64,000 nucleotides of DNA from Glyphotaelius pellucidus (Eukaryota > Arthropoda > Insecta > Trichoptera > Limnephilidae). The stretch lies in contig OW386558.1 of assembly GCA_936435175.1 (NCBI GenBank), forward strand, positions 8,839,337 through 8,903,336, read 5' to 3'. This document shows, piece after piece, positions 1-10,989 of the stretch; position 1 is the stretch's first letter, and each line of letters starts with the position of its first letter. The position numbers and the translations under genes were made by a program. The notes beneath the pieces are model-generated. The model ran no database searches. It saw only the letters and a list, made by a program, of their open reading frames with translations, and had not been told where the DNA came from.

Positions 1-98
1 TCCGGCTTCCCGCATTTCTACCGATTTATTAGATATTTTCCTTAAAGTTTTAAAGTTCTTAAAAATATATGTTATTCTAAAAGATAATATCTATACGT

Positions 99-507
99 TG
101 ACGGCCGGCGTAGTCCAGCGGTAAGGCTCTTGACTCGCAATCCAAAGGTCGCGGGATCGAATCCCGGCGTGGCAAATAAATTTTATTTGATTTATTTGTA
201 TTATTTCACAATTTATGCATTTAAAATAATACGTAGCAATTTGCGGCCTGTTCCAGAGTGGAAGATACTATCAGTATCGCCCTGGTGCAAGTCTACCATT
301 CAGAATTGAAACTTTGCTTGAAATGGCTTTAGCCGTGTTTGGTGACTAGCTCTGAATAGCCAGGTATTTCTCCACCTTTCTCTTCCCTATCTCCTTCCCC
401 TCCCACTACCTTCAACCTCACAACATACCCCAATTGGGGATGCCATAGTCTCACTGGCTCTAGAGAGGAGCAGTTGGGACTCTGTGCGGTATTCGTATAA
501 AAAAAAA
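99..507 (+). mobile_element. SINE-A, near full-length copy
   Basis: A tRNA-derived short retroposon. The head (102-173) has an A-box-like TAGTCCAGCGG and a B-box-like GGATCGAATCC, and the acceptor arms no longer pair well, so this is not a working tRNA. The body contains CCCCAATTGGGG, a 12-bp palindrome, followed by a GGAGC-type hairpin. The 3' end reads GTGCGGTATTCGTATAAAA and runs into an A tract. The same sequence recurs in at least ten places in this window, which identifies it as a dispersed repeat. No target site duplication is obvious. Confidence 0.85.
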
Positions 508-889
508 TTTCATCACCAACGCCGAAACGGCAATTTTATGAAATTCCCTCGATAGAAAAAAATCGCTAAGTGTGCTCCCAAAATTATTATAAACACGTTT
601 TTTGAGTTATTTTACAAGTTATATGAAAAAATTCAGTGTTTCTTTAAATACTATTTTAGACACTCCCTACGAGATTTTTGCTCTATTTTAAACGAATCGT
701 GTTCTATTAAATATTTTCACAATTTTAGTTTAAATATTATCATTTTTAATCTTAGCGCGCTCCCTCTAACATTCATATTTCCATATCTCTCTTTCTTCAT
801 TGTTTTGAGCTTGTACTACCGGACCTTAATATAAAACTTTAAATGGTTGTATGTAGCCATTGAAAACAATATTAGCAACTCTCAAACAC
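508..889. other. A+T-rich spacer, nothing recognised
   Basis: No open frame of note, repeat or RNA signature was seen between SINE-A and the next repeat block. Confidence 0.5.
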
Positions 890-1500
890 AAATTTGAAAT
901 AGAAATACCAGAAAAAGATACGCTCGCATCTAGAAAATGAACCCAGGACTTTAGCCTTGCTGGCGTTTACTATAACCATTGAACTAATTCGACCTTATCT
1001 CCTCCAGCCAAATTTAACTGTAATATACTTGGACTAAGAACTAAAATATTTTTCCGTCTCAAATTTTCGTTTGTGAGTTGCTGTCTTCAATGACTTAATA
1101 TTACAATTTGATTTTACTCCAAAAAAATACTCATCGTAGACTTAAAGAAAACGTCAATTTATGTCGCACATTAAAATAAAAATTAATATATTTATTTCAC
1201 TATCTAGATTGCATTTAATTCGGGTAGAATCTTGCAATCATACGTACATGAAAATAAAAATATGAGTTAAGATTATGAATAAAATGTTGGTAGTTCTTAG
1301 TACGACACTGTTAAATATGACCGAAGTATGATACAGTTAAATATGACCAAAGGATATAGAATCAAATTAGCTCTATGGTTAAAGAAACACGACGGCAAGT
1401 CCTAGATGCGATCGTATCTTTTTCAAATTTTTCTTTTTTAAATTTTGAGAGTTGGTCAAATTGTCTTCATTGATTAAACATATTAATTATTCAACCTTTC
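890..1500. mobile_element. SINE-C remnants in opposed orientations
   Basis: Degraded pieces of the SINE-C family. At 915-1000 a decayed tRNA-like segment (AACCCAGGAC) lies in the minus orientation, followed by a 5'-body piece with ACTTGGACTAAGAAC. At about 1055-1130 there is a plus-oriented tail (TATTACAATTTGA). At 1160-1500 a second plus-oriented copy has GATTGCATTTAATTCG, AATCTTGCAATCATAC, a decayed tRNA-like core and a tail. Identification is by comparison with the better copy at 25.11-25.52 kb. Boundaries are approximate. Confidence 0.6.
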
Positions 1501-2274
1501 CACGTGTTAGTTTTGGCAAACTTTAAAAAAAGTATTTTAGGTTATGACCACTTCAAAATACTGGCAGACATTTTTTCACTCTGCGCAAACAACGCCATAA
1601 AATTTCCGTTAAATTCAAAAGGTTCTACGTACAAGCAGTTGGTGTTGCTAGGTATGAAATATAATAACGATTTTCGTCGATAACAGCACTGGAGGGTTGC
1701 CAGGTCTGATATTATATACCCGCCGAGTAGGCGACCCTACAGATGGGTGCACACACTGAACAGATAGTCTCTAGAATTGTTATATACGCGGATTTGACAG
1801 CAATACGATGCAGCCAATTTTTTAAATACTTTTTCAAAATTAATTATAATATATAAAATAACACGATAAAAAAATAGAGCAGCATTAGGAGAGGAAATTA
1901 ACGAGAGAAGGTTGTCCGAACAAGAATGGCGAATTTAAATTTAGCGCCATTTTTTTATTATTACAATGTTGCCAGCTCTTAAAATTTCATGTGTCATCTG
2001 CAAACCTAACGATTATTGTTACTTTTGTTAACTTGTTATTTTGATATTTGTTAACGCTACACAAAATAAGCGCAATTATACTCATTATCAAAATGTAGAA
2101 AGTTTTGCATAAACAATTCGTATATTTTGTGGAATTTTCTTTCTCAAAATTTTTTCTGAAAGTTTCCTGATTGTGTGATTTCAAGAAGTGCGGATCAAAA
2201 TTGGCCAGCAAGATCAAGAGATTTGACATAATGTGACGACTTCCTTTTTTTTGGAAGTCACATGTACATATCAT
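1501..2274. other. A+T-rich spacer, nothing firm
   Basis: A minus-strand open frame (1987-2274) has no recognisable domain and low-complexity composition, so it was not called. A slightly G+C-richer patch at 1690-1760 has no match I know. Confidence 0.4.
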
Positions 2275-2884
2275 TTAAACCCGGCGTCATGAGGAATGGG
2301 TCAAAATGACCCGCCATGTTTTAAATTGCTTGTGGTTTTATAAATACGCGTGCGACGTTGCCATTTTTCTCAGTAGCTAGAGGCGTTAACTTTCTTTATA
2401 CGTTTTTATTGAGAAAACGGACGGCGATCACTCTGTGATTTACTCGTGCTGTATAACCTAATATACATTAACTAAATAGTAAAGCTGAAAAGGGAAATTA
2501 TGACCCTTCCCGTAATACTGTTTTGCGCTGACTGCATTCACAATAATGATTCGAAATATTTTTTTACCAAAGATTAGTTCGTTAAGTTCCTAAAAGTGCC
2601 AAAATTATAGTTTGATAAAAAATAAGTGTTCAGTGTGATTAGAAGAGAAGCTAATTTTGTTAAATTTTGTTGAGTGTGTTTATTGGTAAAAAAATAAATA
2701 ATGATTAATTTTTGTTGTCATAATGTCTTGTTTTATTTCGTTAGTATAGTACAATGTAGCTATAAGTAATTTTTTTATTTTTTCAATAATATGTTATGAA
2801 ATATCTGGTTTTGAATAAGTGGGTCATGGTGACCCAATCCCCACGTCCGTGTAACAAATTTCTACCCCCATGACGCCAGGTTAA
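2275..2884. mobile_element. piggyBac-like MITE
   Basis: A non-autonomous DNA transposon of about 610 bp. Both ends carry TTAA (2275-2278 and 2881-2884), the target duplication of the piggyBac superfamily. Inside these are inverted ends of the form CCYGGCGTCATGRGG, with one extra A on the left. Each end also has a subterminal palindrome: GGGTCAAAATGACCC at 2298-2312 and GGGTCATGGTGACCC at 2821-2835. There is no transposase reading frame, so mobility would need a related enzyme in trans. Superfamily assignment rests on TTAA plus terminal structure, not on a protein. Confidence 0.75.
2339..2374 (+). promoter_or_regulatory. TATA box and initiator inside the MITE
   Basis: TATAAATA at 2339-2346 is followed, 33 nt from its first base, by the A of TCAGT (2370-2374). 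TCAGT is the arthropod initiator consensus and the spacing is what a Pol II core promoter needs. It lies just inside the left end, where a parent transposase promoter would be expected. Function is inferred. Confidence 0.5.
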
Positions 2885-3143
2885 ACCAAATATAATTAGT
2901 GAGCTTAACTCGTTAACGTTTTATCTCCACGGTCGAACCGCAAAATTATGAAAATATGTTTTTTCTCACATTTCATCAAAAGAGCAAGAGTTTGACTTTT
3001 TATTGAAATTTAAGTAATTTAAGATTCCGGGTTTTAATTTATACTCCAAAAAGAACCATATATATGAGAATCATTAAAAAAGGATTATCTGTTTATTGAA
3101 AGAATTTCGATTTTTTTAAATTTTTGATCAATTTTACGCGAAG

Positions 3144-3936
3144 TTTTTTTTTTTACATGTGCTCCACACAGGAGGTCCTGAGGAAAATAATTTCCCACAG
3201 GGCCTATGTCATCTTTGGGGATGCTGTGTGGAGGGTATTTTTAAAGGAAAGGAAAGAGAAGAGAGTTCTGGGAAGGAAAAGGGTTTAAGGGGTGGTTAGG
3301 AATCTGGGGTTCAGTGTGTCCTGATCATCCACCTCCAAGACCTGGACAAACCTCACCCCATGAACCCTGGCACCCCTGCCAAATCACCAAACGCAGCAAA
3401 CTACTTGGGGTGACCTATGCCAGAGGTGTTGGTTAACCAATAAAGGTTCCCGGGGCGGCGGTACCCATTCCCGCCTCACAAATTGAATAAACTTCCGCAT
3501 ATTTATTGTCAAACACGCCAAGAGCTCACTTCTAGGGATGTTGTGTTCAGTGGGTGCACATGTCAGTGGGCCTATGTCATCTTTGGGGATGCTGTGTGGA
3601 GGGTATTTTTAAAAGAAAGGAAAGAGAAGAGAGTTCTGGGAAGGAAAGGGGTTTAAGGGGTGGGTAGGAATCTGGGGTTCAGTGTGTCCTGGTCATTCAC
3701 CTCCAAGACCTGGACAAACCTCATCCCATGAACCCTGGCACCCCTGCTAAATCTCCGAACGTAGCGAACCGCTTGGGGTTACCTATGCCAGAGGTGTTGG
3801 TTATCCAATAAAGGTTCCCGGGGCGGTGGTACTCATTCGCACCTCCCAAATTGAACAAACTTTCGTATATTTATTGTCAAACACGCCAACAGCTCACTTC
3901 TAGGGATGTTGTGTTCAGTGGGTGCACAGTGTACGA
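3144..3936 (-). mobile_element. SINE-B, head-to-tail dimer
   Basis: Two tandem copies of SINE-B with a period of 368 bp (GGCCTATG at 3201 and at 3569), very similar to each other. The retroposon sense strand is minus. Only the 3'-most unit keeps the full tail: the T run at 3144-3154 is the poly(A), preceded in sense by the paired CTGTGTGGAG and CTCCACACAG blocks that form the shared LINE-P tail structure. The unit contains a GGTACC/CCCCGGGAACC segment near the 5' side. No clear tRNA, 5S or 7SL head was recognised. Confidence 0.75.
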
Positions 3937-4929
3937 AATATAATGTAGATGGTGACCCAAAATTATTATTAATTACAATACGTACTTACAGAAAAAGGGG
4001 GATTTATTGAGGGTTTGGGGTAATTTTCGCGTTTAATGGCGTAACACTGATTTTTACTTTAACTTTGGATACGAATTTATGATGCGATTTTATAATCGAC
4101 AGAATATAGGTCGAGTAATTAGATTTACCCACTAAGCATTATGTGTATTCGCACACATTTCCGACGGTGATATAATTGCAAAACGTCACTTAGAAACAAT
4201 ATTTTTTCGCTTTCACATGTTTATTGACTTTAGCAAACAAGGACACCAAGATGTGAACCAAGATATATATTACGTTTTTTTAATTATCCTTAAAATGAGC
4301 TAGTTTCCATTTTATTGGATTATCGTTTTTGAGGTAGAAAAACATACTTGAAGCATTCTGTATGCGAACATCTGTACGAGTGCTGTTGATGTTTTAAGTA
4401 ATCTGTATGGGTCGTGTGGGATTGCACTATCCTCCCTACATGTCTCTCCCTGGCCGTGAGAACCTAAAAACAGTAATTTAATTATTTTTATTAATGCATT
4501 TTGCCAGTTTTGTACTCTAAGGATTTATAAACTATAGTTGAACAACCTTAAAACATTACTAAAGTTAAATTTTACCAACTGGGATCCCTGAGAGTCGCTC
4601 TCCAGTCCAGTGCATGATATTGCAAGTTCATTCCGGTTTCTGCGTCCGCTCAGTTCGGCTGTTTTACATTCCCTCTCGTGTCACCCTTCAGTTGTTACGA
4701 TTTTAATTTTTTATCAAGTTTATTATAAAATATAACGTTACTTGTAAATAAATTTGACCCGCATAATCAAGAGTTATTATTGGAAAATTTCCCCTACACA
4801 CGCATCTCAGTTTACAGTGCTCTGAAAGGCTGTAAGCTGCAAATCCAAATCAGGAAAAAAATTCACCACCTTTCCAAATTGAAATTATCTAATATTTGAA
4901 GAAAATAATTCTCATAAATCTAACGAAAA
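3937..4929. other. A+T-rich spacer, nothing recognised
   Basis: No credible reading frame or repeat was found. Stop codons are dense in all frames. Confidence 0.4.
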
Positions 4930-5230
4930 TATGAAAAACAACAAGGCACAGAAAAATAATATAGCTAACGGTCGCAACTGAGATTCGAACCTAGGACCTC
5001 TTGTCTTACCGGAACAAATGCCTTAACCAATTCGGCTATTGGGACCTCTTATTTTTAAGTCTGTTTTGATTTTGTTCGATCTCATATTTCAAATTCTGAA
5101 TTAACAACACTATCTCCAACTAATTTTTCCCACATTTTTGGCTGCCACCTTTTTAAACGATCAGAAAGTTTGAATGAATCTATTTGTAACCTACATAGTG
5201 TCTCGTATAAACAATCAATTTTATTTGTAT
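4930..5230 (-). mobile_element. SINE-D with internal tRNA-like domain
   Basis: A minus-sense repeat whose middle (4970-5046) folds like a tRNA. Seven acceptor pairs can form with one C-C mismatch, and the anticodon stem TTGTT/GACAA closes the loop CCGGTAA. The B box (GGTTCGAATCT) is intact. Position 33 of the loop is C rather than the universal U. Flanking sequence on both sides (AGACACAG/GGCACAG tail; ATCTCATATTTCAAATT body) recurs at 32.6 kb, so the tRNA-like part belongs to a larger dispersed repeat. Confidence 0.65.
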
Positions 5231-5260
5231 GGGAAACTTATTAGCCAATTCAAAGATTTA

Positions 5261-5380
5261 ATAACAGAGTTATTCCAATAAAATGTTATTATAATAGAGT
5301 TATATCAATAAAAAGTTATTATGACACAGTTATTCCAATAAAAAGTTATTATAACAGACTTTTTCCAATAACAATTAAGC
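5261..5380. repeat. 30-bp tandem repeat, about four units
   Basis: Units start at 5261, 5291, 5321 and 5351 at an exact 30-bp period, each of the form ATAACAGAGTTATTCCAATA plus AAAAGTTATT. The last unit is degenerate. A minisatellite with no coding meaning seen. Confidence 0.9.
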
Positions 5381-5434
5381 ATAAATACAACCACTCTTTA
5401 ACTGAGGTTACCATGATTTTTTTTACTTCACTTA

Positions 5435-5818
5435 CGGCCTCCGTGGTCGAGAGGTAAGGCTCTTGACATCCAATCCAAAGGTCGCGAAATCGAATACCGA
5501 CGTGCGAAAACAAATTTTATATGAATAATTTGTGTTATTTCGAAATAATTCATCAAAAATAATATGAAGTACATTTATGTCACGCTCCAGGAAGATACTC
5601 TCAGTATCGCAGTGGTGTAAGACCACCATTCAGAATTGAAACGTTACTTGAAATGGTTTAGCCGTGTTTGGTGGTGAGATCTGAATAGCCACCTACCTCT
5701 TCTCCATCTCTTTCCCCTCCCCACTACCTTCAGCCTCACAACATACCCCAATTGGGGATGCCATAGTCTCACTGGCACCAAACGGGAGCCGTGAAATATT
5801 CACAAAACAAAAAAAAAA
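5435..5818 (+). mobile_element. SINE-A copy, head to tail
   Basis: Nearly full length: diverged tRNA-like head (GGTCGAGAGGTAAGGC, then a mutated B box), body with ACCACCATTCAGAATTGAAA, the CCCCAATTGGGG palindrome, and a 3' A tract. The terminal GTGCGG block is lost, and the sequence passes from GGGAGC into an altered tail. Confidence 0.8.
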
Positions 5819-6460
5819 TTAAGCCTTCGAATAATTGTTTTAATCTTAATAAAGGCAAATAATTTAAAGTTGTTTTTTCCAGCATATATTCCACTAATAT
5901 TGATAACACGGACGGTATAAAGCACATGCAGATTAACGCAATTGATAAATTGGATTTAGCGAAATGTATATTAATATTGTTGCCAAAGTTCACATTTTCC
6001 ATTTTGACTGCAACAATCAACACCCTCTACAAACAAGCCATAATGTGTTTATGATATTAACAGGCCTTTCAGCAGGCTGGCAAAATCATTAACGAGCCGG
6101 CCTGACAATATTTCAACGAAAAGTACGACTCAAGCGGATTTCCATGCACAGCGAAAAATGCGATATAAATTACTTTGGGCCTTTCAGCTCTTGCTTCTAA
6201 TGCGATCAGACAGTCTGATAGCTGATGGTAATACGTATTGAGATTCTGTGATGTATCTTTTAAAGCTTTTAAAAGAAAATCTGGATTAAAAATCTCTTTT
6301 AAGTTTTTCAGGTTGACTCCTTTTTGAAAATGAATTTAATTAAGGCAAATAAGATTGACTGATATGAATTAACGTTTTAATTTTAATATTAAAGTGTTTT
6401 TTTTTAGTTTTGACGTGTAAAGTTAATTTTACTAAACTAAATAATTTCTTTGTATCGTCC
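5819..6460. other. Spacer, nothing recognised
   Basis: A short minus-strand frame (5769-6023) overlaps the SINE-A end and is not believable. Two GGCCTTTCAGC-like words occur (6062 and 6177 region) without further similarity. Confidence 0.4.
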
Positions 6461-6752
6461 TTTTTTTACATTGGCTCCACACGGGAGGCCCCTAACAAAA
6501 AATCTCTAAAGGCCTATTTCATCTTTTGGGATGCTCTTTGGAAGGTACTTTTTAGGGAAATGAAGGAGATGAATTTCTGGGAAGAAAAAGTGTGAGGACT
6601 AGGAAGGAATCTGGGGTCAATGTGTTCAAGAGTGATGGGCGTATGAATCCATCCCTCTCGCATATGTCCAATGCGATGGATCGAGAGAGTCCGGCTGGAG
6701 AGATCAAAAGTTTTCCCTCAACCGGTCTCTTTCGATCCAGCCTGCCATGCAG
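6461..6752 (-). mobile_element. SINE-B fragment
   Basis: The T run at 6461-6467 followed by CTCCACACGGGAGGCCC is the reversed SINE-B tail. The body continues through CTGGGAAG and the GTGACGG-type segment found in the copies at 8.7 and 13.9 kb. The 5' part is missing, and SINE-A sequence begins a few bases further on. Confidence 0.7.
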
Positions 6753-6756
6753 TACT

Positions 6757-7105
6757 TGAATCCCGGAGTGGGAAAATACATTTTATTTGATTAATTTGTG
6801 TTATTATTTCACAATTATTTCATTAAAAATAATATGTGGGCACATTACAAAGTAGAAGATACTCTCAGTTTCGCCCTGGTGGAAGACCACCATTCAGAAT
6901 TGAAACGTTGCTTGAAATGGCTTTAGCCGTGTTTGGCGACCAGATCTGATTAGTCAGGTACTTCCCCACTTTCTTCTTCTCCATCTTCTTCCTCCTCCCC
7001 CACTACCTTCAGCCTCACAACATACCCCAATTGGGGATGTCATAATCCCAATGGATCCGGACGGGAGCATCTGGAACTTTTGTGAGATAATCGTATAAAA
7101 AAAAT
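6757..7105 (+). mobile_element. SINE-A copy, 5' truncated
   Basis: Starts inside the tRNA-like head at the B-box remnant GAATCCCGGAGTGG, directly after the SINE-B fragment. The body keeps CACCATTCAGAATTGAAACG, CCCCAATTGGGG and a tail ATCGTATAAAAAAAA. The abutting of the two SINEs suggests insertion of one into the other. Confidence 0.8.
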
Positions 7106-7975
7106 CAAAAAACATAATGCCGCTTCCCCGAAGAGGTAAGCAGAGATGATAGAACTCAGTATTGGCATACACAACTTGTTTTTTCATAATCATACATCTT
7201 CTTGTACATAAATACATATATTCTGTTACGATCTGTTGACTCTTGACATGGCCCCTGAATTTAAAATTTAATTTACTTGGGAGAAAGAAGGGAAGGTTTT
7301 TCCATAACCAGTTAATAAAATATGTTTGAAGCGTTTTATGCGATTGCGGGTATGTCGAAGGACCTTGAATGATGCGTGATTAAGAGTGTGAAGACCACAG
7401 CACAATGCAGATAATATGCTCAAGGAAAGGAAAAAAGGATTAACTGCGCTTCTATCCTGGCTGGATTTATTGTGTACTTTTATGATTATATTAGTCGCGG
7501 TATGCGGGATGTGGTATGATGTATGCGGTATGCGGTGTTTAGGCGGCGAGGGTCGATTAATGACTGACTTGTGTAAGGCAAAATTGGCAGGTATATAAGA
7601 ATGGGTAGGAAAGATTATGTGACAATACTAACTACAAGTACAGGGTCATGATGCATAGACGTATGTATGTAGGTACGTGTAGCTGTGTATTGTGTCAATG
7701 CCCAACCAATATTAAAGTTTTATATAAAAGAATCATAATTATTATGGCAAGCTACAAAGTGAATACTTTTCGAATATATATTTAAATTATAAAATTAGCG
7801 AATATTGACGAAAATTTAAATTTTCAATTTTTAGTCGGCGTCCTTTGGCGCAACTCCGAACATTCTGGCGTGTCTGAAATAATTGAGTCAGCAACAAACT
7901 CAATCTCATTTGCTAATAGGTACTAAACCCCACCTAACCTTACCTTACCAAAACCCATTTAAACCTAACCTAGCA
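7106..7975. other. Spacer; short repeat word at 7845-7895
   Basis: No gene. A block around 7845-7895 (CATTCTGGCGTGTCTGAA) recurs at 9012-9055. The plus frame 7416-7598 lacks any recognisable feature and was not called. Confidence 0.4.
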
Positions 7976-8122
7976 TTTTTTTACAATTAGCTCCTCACAG
8001 GAGGCCGAGGAAAACAATTTACATATGTCATATTTTCCTATGGGCCTATGTTCGCTTTGGGATTGTTGTGTTGAGAGTATTTTCAGGGAAAGGAAGGAGA
8101 GGAAGTTCTGGGGAGAACAAGG

Positions 8123-8258
8123 TTTTTTTATTTATTATATTATTTTGGTATAATATTTTACAATTAATAATATAAATTAATAATGTTGGCCTCACTGGGT
8201 GGCTTATCCATGCTGAAGCCCCTTGGTTTACATGTGCTGAGGTATGAGGGTGTATAGG
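8123..8258 (-). mobile_element. Truncated LINE 3' end inside SINE-B
   Basis: In the minus sense it reads CTCAGCATGGATAAG, CCACCCAGTGAGGCCAA, then A+T-rich sequence ending in AATAAATAAAAAA. The same tail pattern (CTTCAGCATGGGTAA, CACCCAGTATGGCCAA, AAATAAATAA) lies on plus at 25545-25612, so this is a repeated retroposon 3' end. Its LINE clade is not determined. Confidence 0.5.
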
Positions 8259-8259
8259 T

Positions 8260-8665
8260 TTTTTTTTTAAAAATATGAATATCGCACAACTGTTCCCGTC
8301 TGGAGCCAGTGAGACTATGGCATCCCAATCGGGGTATGTTGAGAGGCTGAAGGTAGTGGGGAGGGGAAGCAGATGGGGAAGAGGAAGGTGGGAAGTACCT
8401 GGCTATTCAGATCTGGTCACCAAGTACGGCTAAAGCCATTTCAAGCAACCTTTCAATTCTGAACGGTGGTCTTACACCAGGGCGATACTGAGAGTATCTT
8501 CCACTCTGGAACGTGCCGCAAATATACCACGTATTTTATTTTAAATGAATAAATTGTGAAATAACCCAAATTAATCAAATAAAATTTATTTGCCACGCCC
8601 GGATTCGATCCCGCGACCTTCGGAATGCGAGTCAAAAGCCTTACCGCTGGACTACGCCGGCCGTC
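8260..8665 (-). mobile_element. SINE-A, complete, nested
   Basis: A full-length reversed SINE-A: the poly(A) is the T run at 8259-8268, followed by the CGCACAA tail, the inverted body, and the tRNA-like head ending in GGCCGTCAA at 8659-8667. The head keeps good A and B boxes. Together with the LINE tail at 8123-8258 it interrupts the older SINE-B copy, which gives a relative age order. Confidence 0.85.
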
Positions 8666-9443
8666 AAATCTGAGTATATCTGGGGGTCAGTGTGTCCAGG
8701 AGTGACGGACGTATGAATCCATTTCTCCCACTGCGGTGCAAGCCGATGGTTCGAGAGAGTCTGGTTGGAGAGGTTCAAAGGTCTCCTTCAATGAGCCTTT
8801 CCTGATCTACTAGCCATATAGTAGGAGGTCAAACCCCATCAACCCAGGCGCTACTTCTTAGTCACCAACGAACGTAGTAAACCATTTGGGGTGGCCTATG
8901 GCAGGAGCGTGGATTTTCCAAAAAATGGTTCTCGGGGCAGCGGTACGAAAAAACGGGCACAAAATTTCCTATACGTAAGTCATTCTTCATCGGTTCTCAG
9001 CCTTTGACCCGGCCAACTCCGGGCATTCTGGCGTGTCTGAATAATCGAGTAAGTCAGAACACAAAGCTCATAGGTCCCGCCTGCACCGCGGCAGAATTCC
9101 CATAATTCAATCGGTACCAGATCGCAGGGTTCAATTGATTATGGTTCGACCCAATTCACCGAACATCGCTACCGCTATGTCGAGCTGGTCACCGGACTGA
9201 ATGCAATTGGGCTGAGTACATTGAAATATTGACCTATTGATATTGATAATTGATTTCGTTGGTCCGATTTCACTGCATAATAAAGGAACACTGCATTAAG
9301 GGATTGTTTAGGAGGCCGAAAAAATACGTTTTTTTCATAATTTTTTTTTATGAAAAGCATTTTTATTTTACAAAAACCGTTGTATTGATAGTATTGATAC
9401 ATTTAGAGGCAACATCTATGTTTATAATGGCACAGATGATTTG

Positions 9444-9585
9444 TAAAAATATTGATCTGGTGTGCTCCTGCAGACGATCTCCTGAAGGTCTTTCAAAAAA
9501 AGATGTTCGGGGGGTAAAAATATTGATCTGGTGTGCTCCTGCAGACGATCTCCTGAAGGTCTTTCAAAAAAAGATGTTCGGGGGG
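9444..9585. repeat. Perfect 71-bp tandem duplication
   Basis: Positions 9444-9514 and 9515-9585 are identical by eye (start TAAAAATATTGATCTGG, end TTCGGGGGG). Seventy-one is not a multiple of three, so the duplication would shift any reading frame, which argues against the 112-aa plus-strand frame that crosses it being coding. Identity implies a very recent event. Confidence 0.95.
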
Positions 9586-10985
9586 TGATCACGATTTCTT
9601 CGATAAAATTCATTTGAAATCAAAAACCAAAAAGATTATTTTAATAGATAGCTAAAACTAGATTTTGGTGGAAGGAAAAATCGGAATTTTGATTTTTGAC
9701 GAAATGGCGGCTTCGTAAAAAAAATTAAATTTTCGCCCAAAATTGCCACGCAAAATAAAAAAAGGATAAACATACTTATTTGAAATCTTCATCCTGAGGA
9801 ATATATCTGAGAAGATGGTGTTAAAATTTCAAACCAATCATTTTTTAGAGCAGTAAAATGCGTGTAAAGTTTCGGAAGAACTTTACACATAAATATTTGA
9901 AATGATGTTCACTTATTTCGTACAAGAAATAACCCGATGTAGTCTTCAGGTATAAAATGAACCCTTCCTTAGATCATTAATCCTAGGAATACAAAGAAAG
10001 AAGAGAGCTGCTGCTGCTCCGGTCTGCACTCCGCCTACTTTCTAACAGTTTGAGACGTCTTTGCGACAAATTTGCGTTTATCTCGGAAAATACTTATCGG
10101 ATCGATTTTCGGTTAAATATACATTCTGGAAATGCAAAAAAAATCGATCTTATTTAAATTCTAACTGCGTATAGCCCCATTAGTCTACAAACGCAATTTT
10201 TTATCGCGTTTTCCAATCCCGTCGTCTTTATAAACTCATTATACGTCGTCTTGTAACAAACCATTCTAATTGATATGCATATTTTCGAGCGCATATTGAT
10301 TTTTTTTTTTATTTCGAATATTTTCTCATTCCCGCATCGTTTCGTCTCTTAGTAATTAGAGCGAGCTATTCTTTTGATGTGGCAGCTGGGATGATCGATA
10401 TACAGGTATGTATTAACTATAGAAAGTAAAGTTGCTTCCCGGTTCGTACCGCGCATCTTCAGGTAAATCTCTGACAGGACTGCATTTAAGAGACGCGTTG
10501 TAAACCGTCGCATCGGCTTCGTATTTCAGGTAACCCAGAGTGAATGTACTCGTTATAACACTTTTTTCGTTGTAACGGTTAAGGAAAAAATATCTTTTGG
10601 TTTTGGTAGTGAACCCATAAAGGTATGGTTAAAGTTTATTATACTGTTTCACTATTATAGGACCGTGACTTCCTTCTAATTGATTGTACCCAAAATAAAA
10701 ACTAATTGTGTTCACCGTAAAATTTTTGGATTTTATTTAATTATCACGTTACAGTCTTATATTATAAAAAATATTTTTGAAAATTATAACACATTAACAC
10801 ACCAAGAAAATACCATATCAAACTGCACAAAAGTTGGTTTTCCTCCACAAAACAAGTTAATTATACATAAATCAAAAATGCATTAAAACGATATGTTTGC
10901 ACACAAAACAAACATCGAAATCTGTCAAGTTTTGATTTTAAATACACAATTCGCAATTTCTTTTGATTGGATCCCTGACACCAGC
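9586..10985. other. Spacer, nothing recognised
   Basis: No domain-bearing frame. A patch at 10430-10560 is less A+T rich and has a few CAGGTAA splice-like words, but nothing supports an exon. Confidence 0.4.
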
Positions 10986-10989
10986 ATTT

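Larger units (their letters stand above)
7976..8975 (-). mobile_element. SINE-B split by a nested insertion
   Basis: The 3' part of a minus-sense SINE-B lies at 7976-8124 (T run, CTCCTCACAGGAGGCC, then AAGTTCTGGGGAGAAC). The rest resumes at about 8667 with GGGGGTCAGTGTGTCCAGG and runs to the GGGGCAGCGGTACG segment near 8945. About 540 bp of other repeats separate the halves. Rejoining points are estimated from the uninterrupted copies at 3.2-3.9 and 13.7-14.2 kb. Confidence 0.7.

Noticed and set aside
102..173. Possible functional tRNA gene
   Set aside because: Acceptor arm pairs poorly and the same sequence heads a 400-bp repeat present many times, so it is a SINE head.
7920..7975. Telomere-like CCTAACC words
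   Set aside because: Only a few irregular copies; no array.
9250..9588. 112-residue plus frame
   Set aside because: Crosses a 71-bp frame-shifting tandem duplication and has no recognisable motif.
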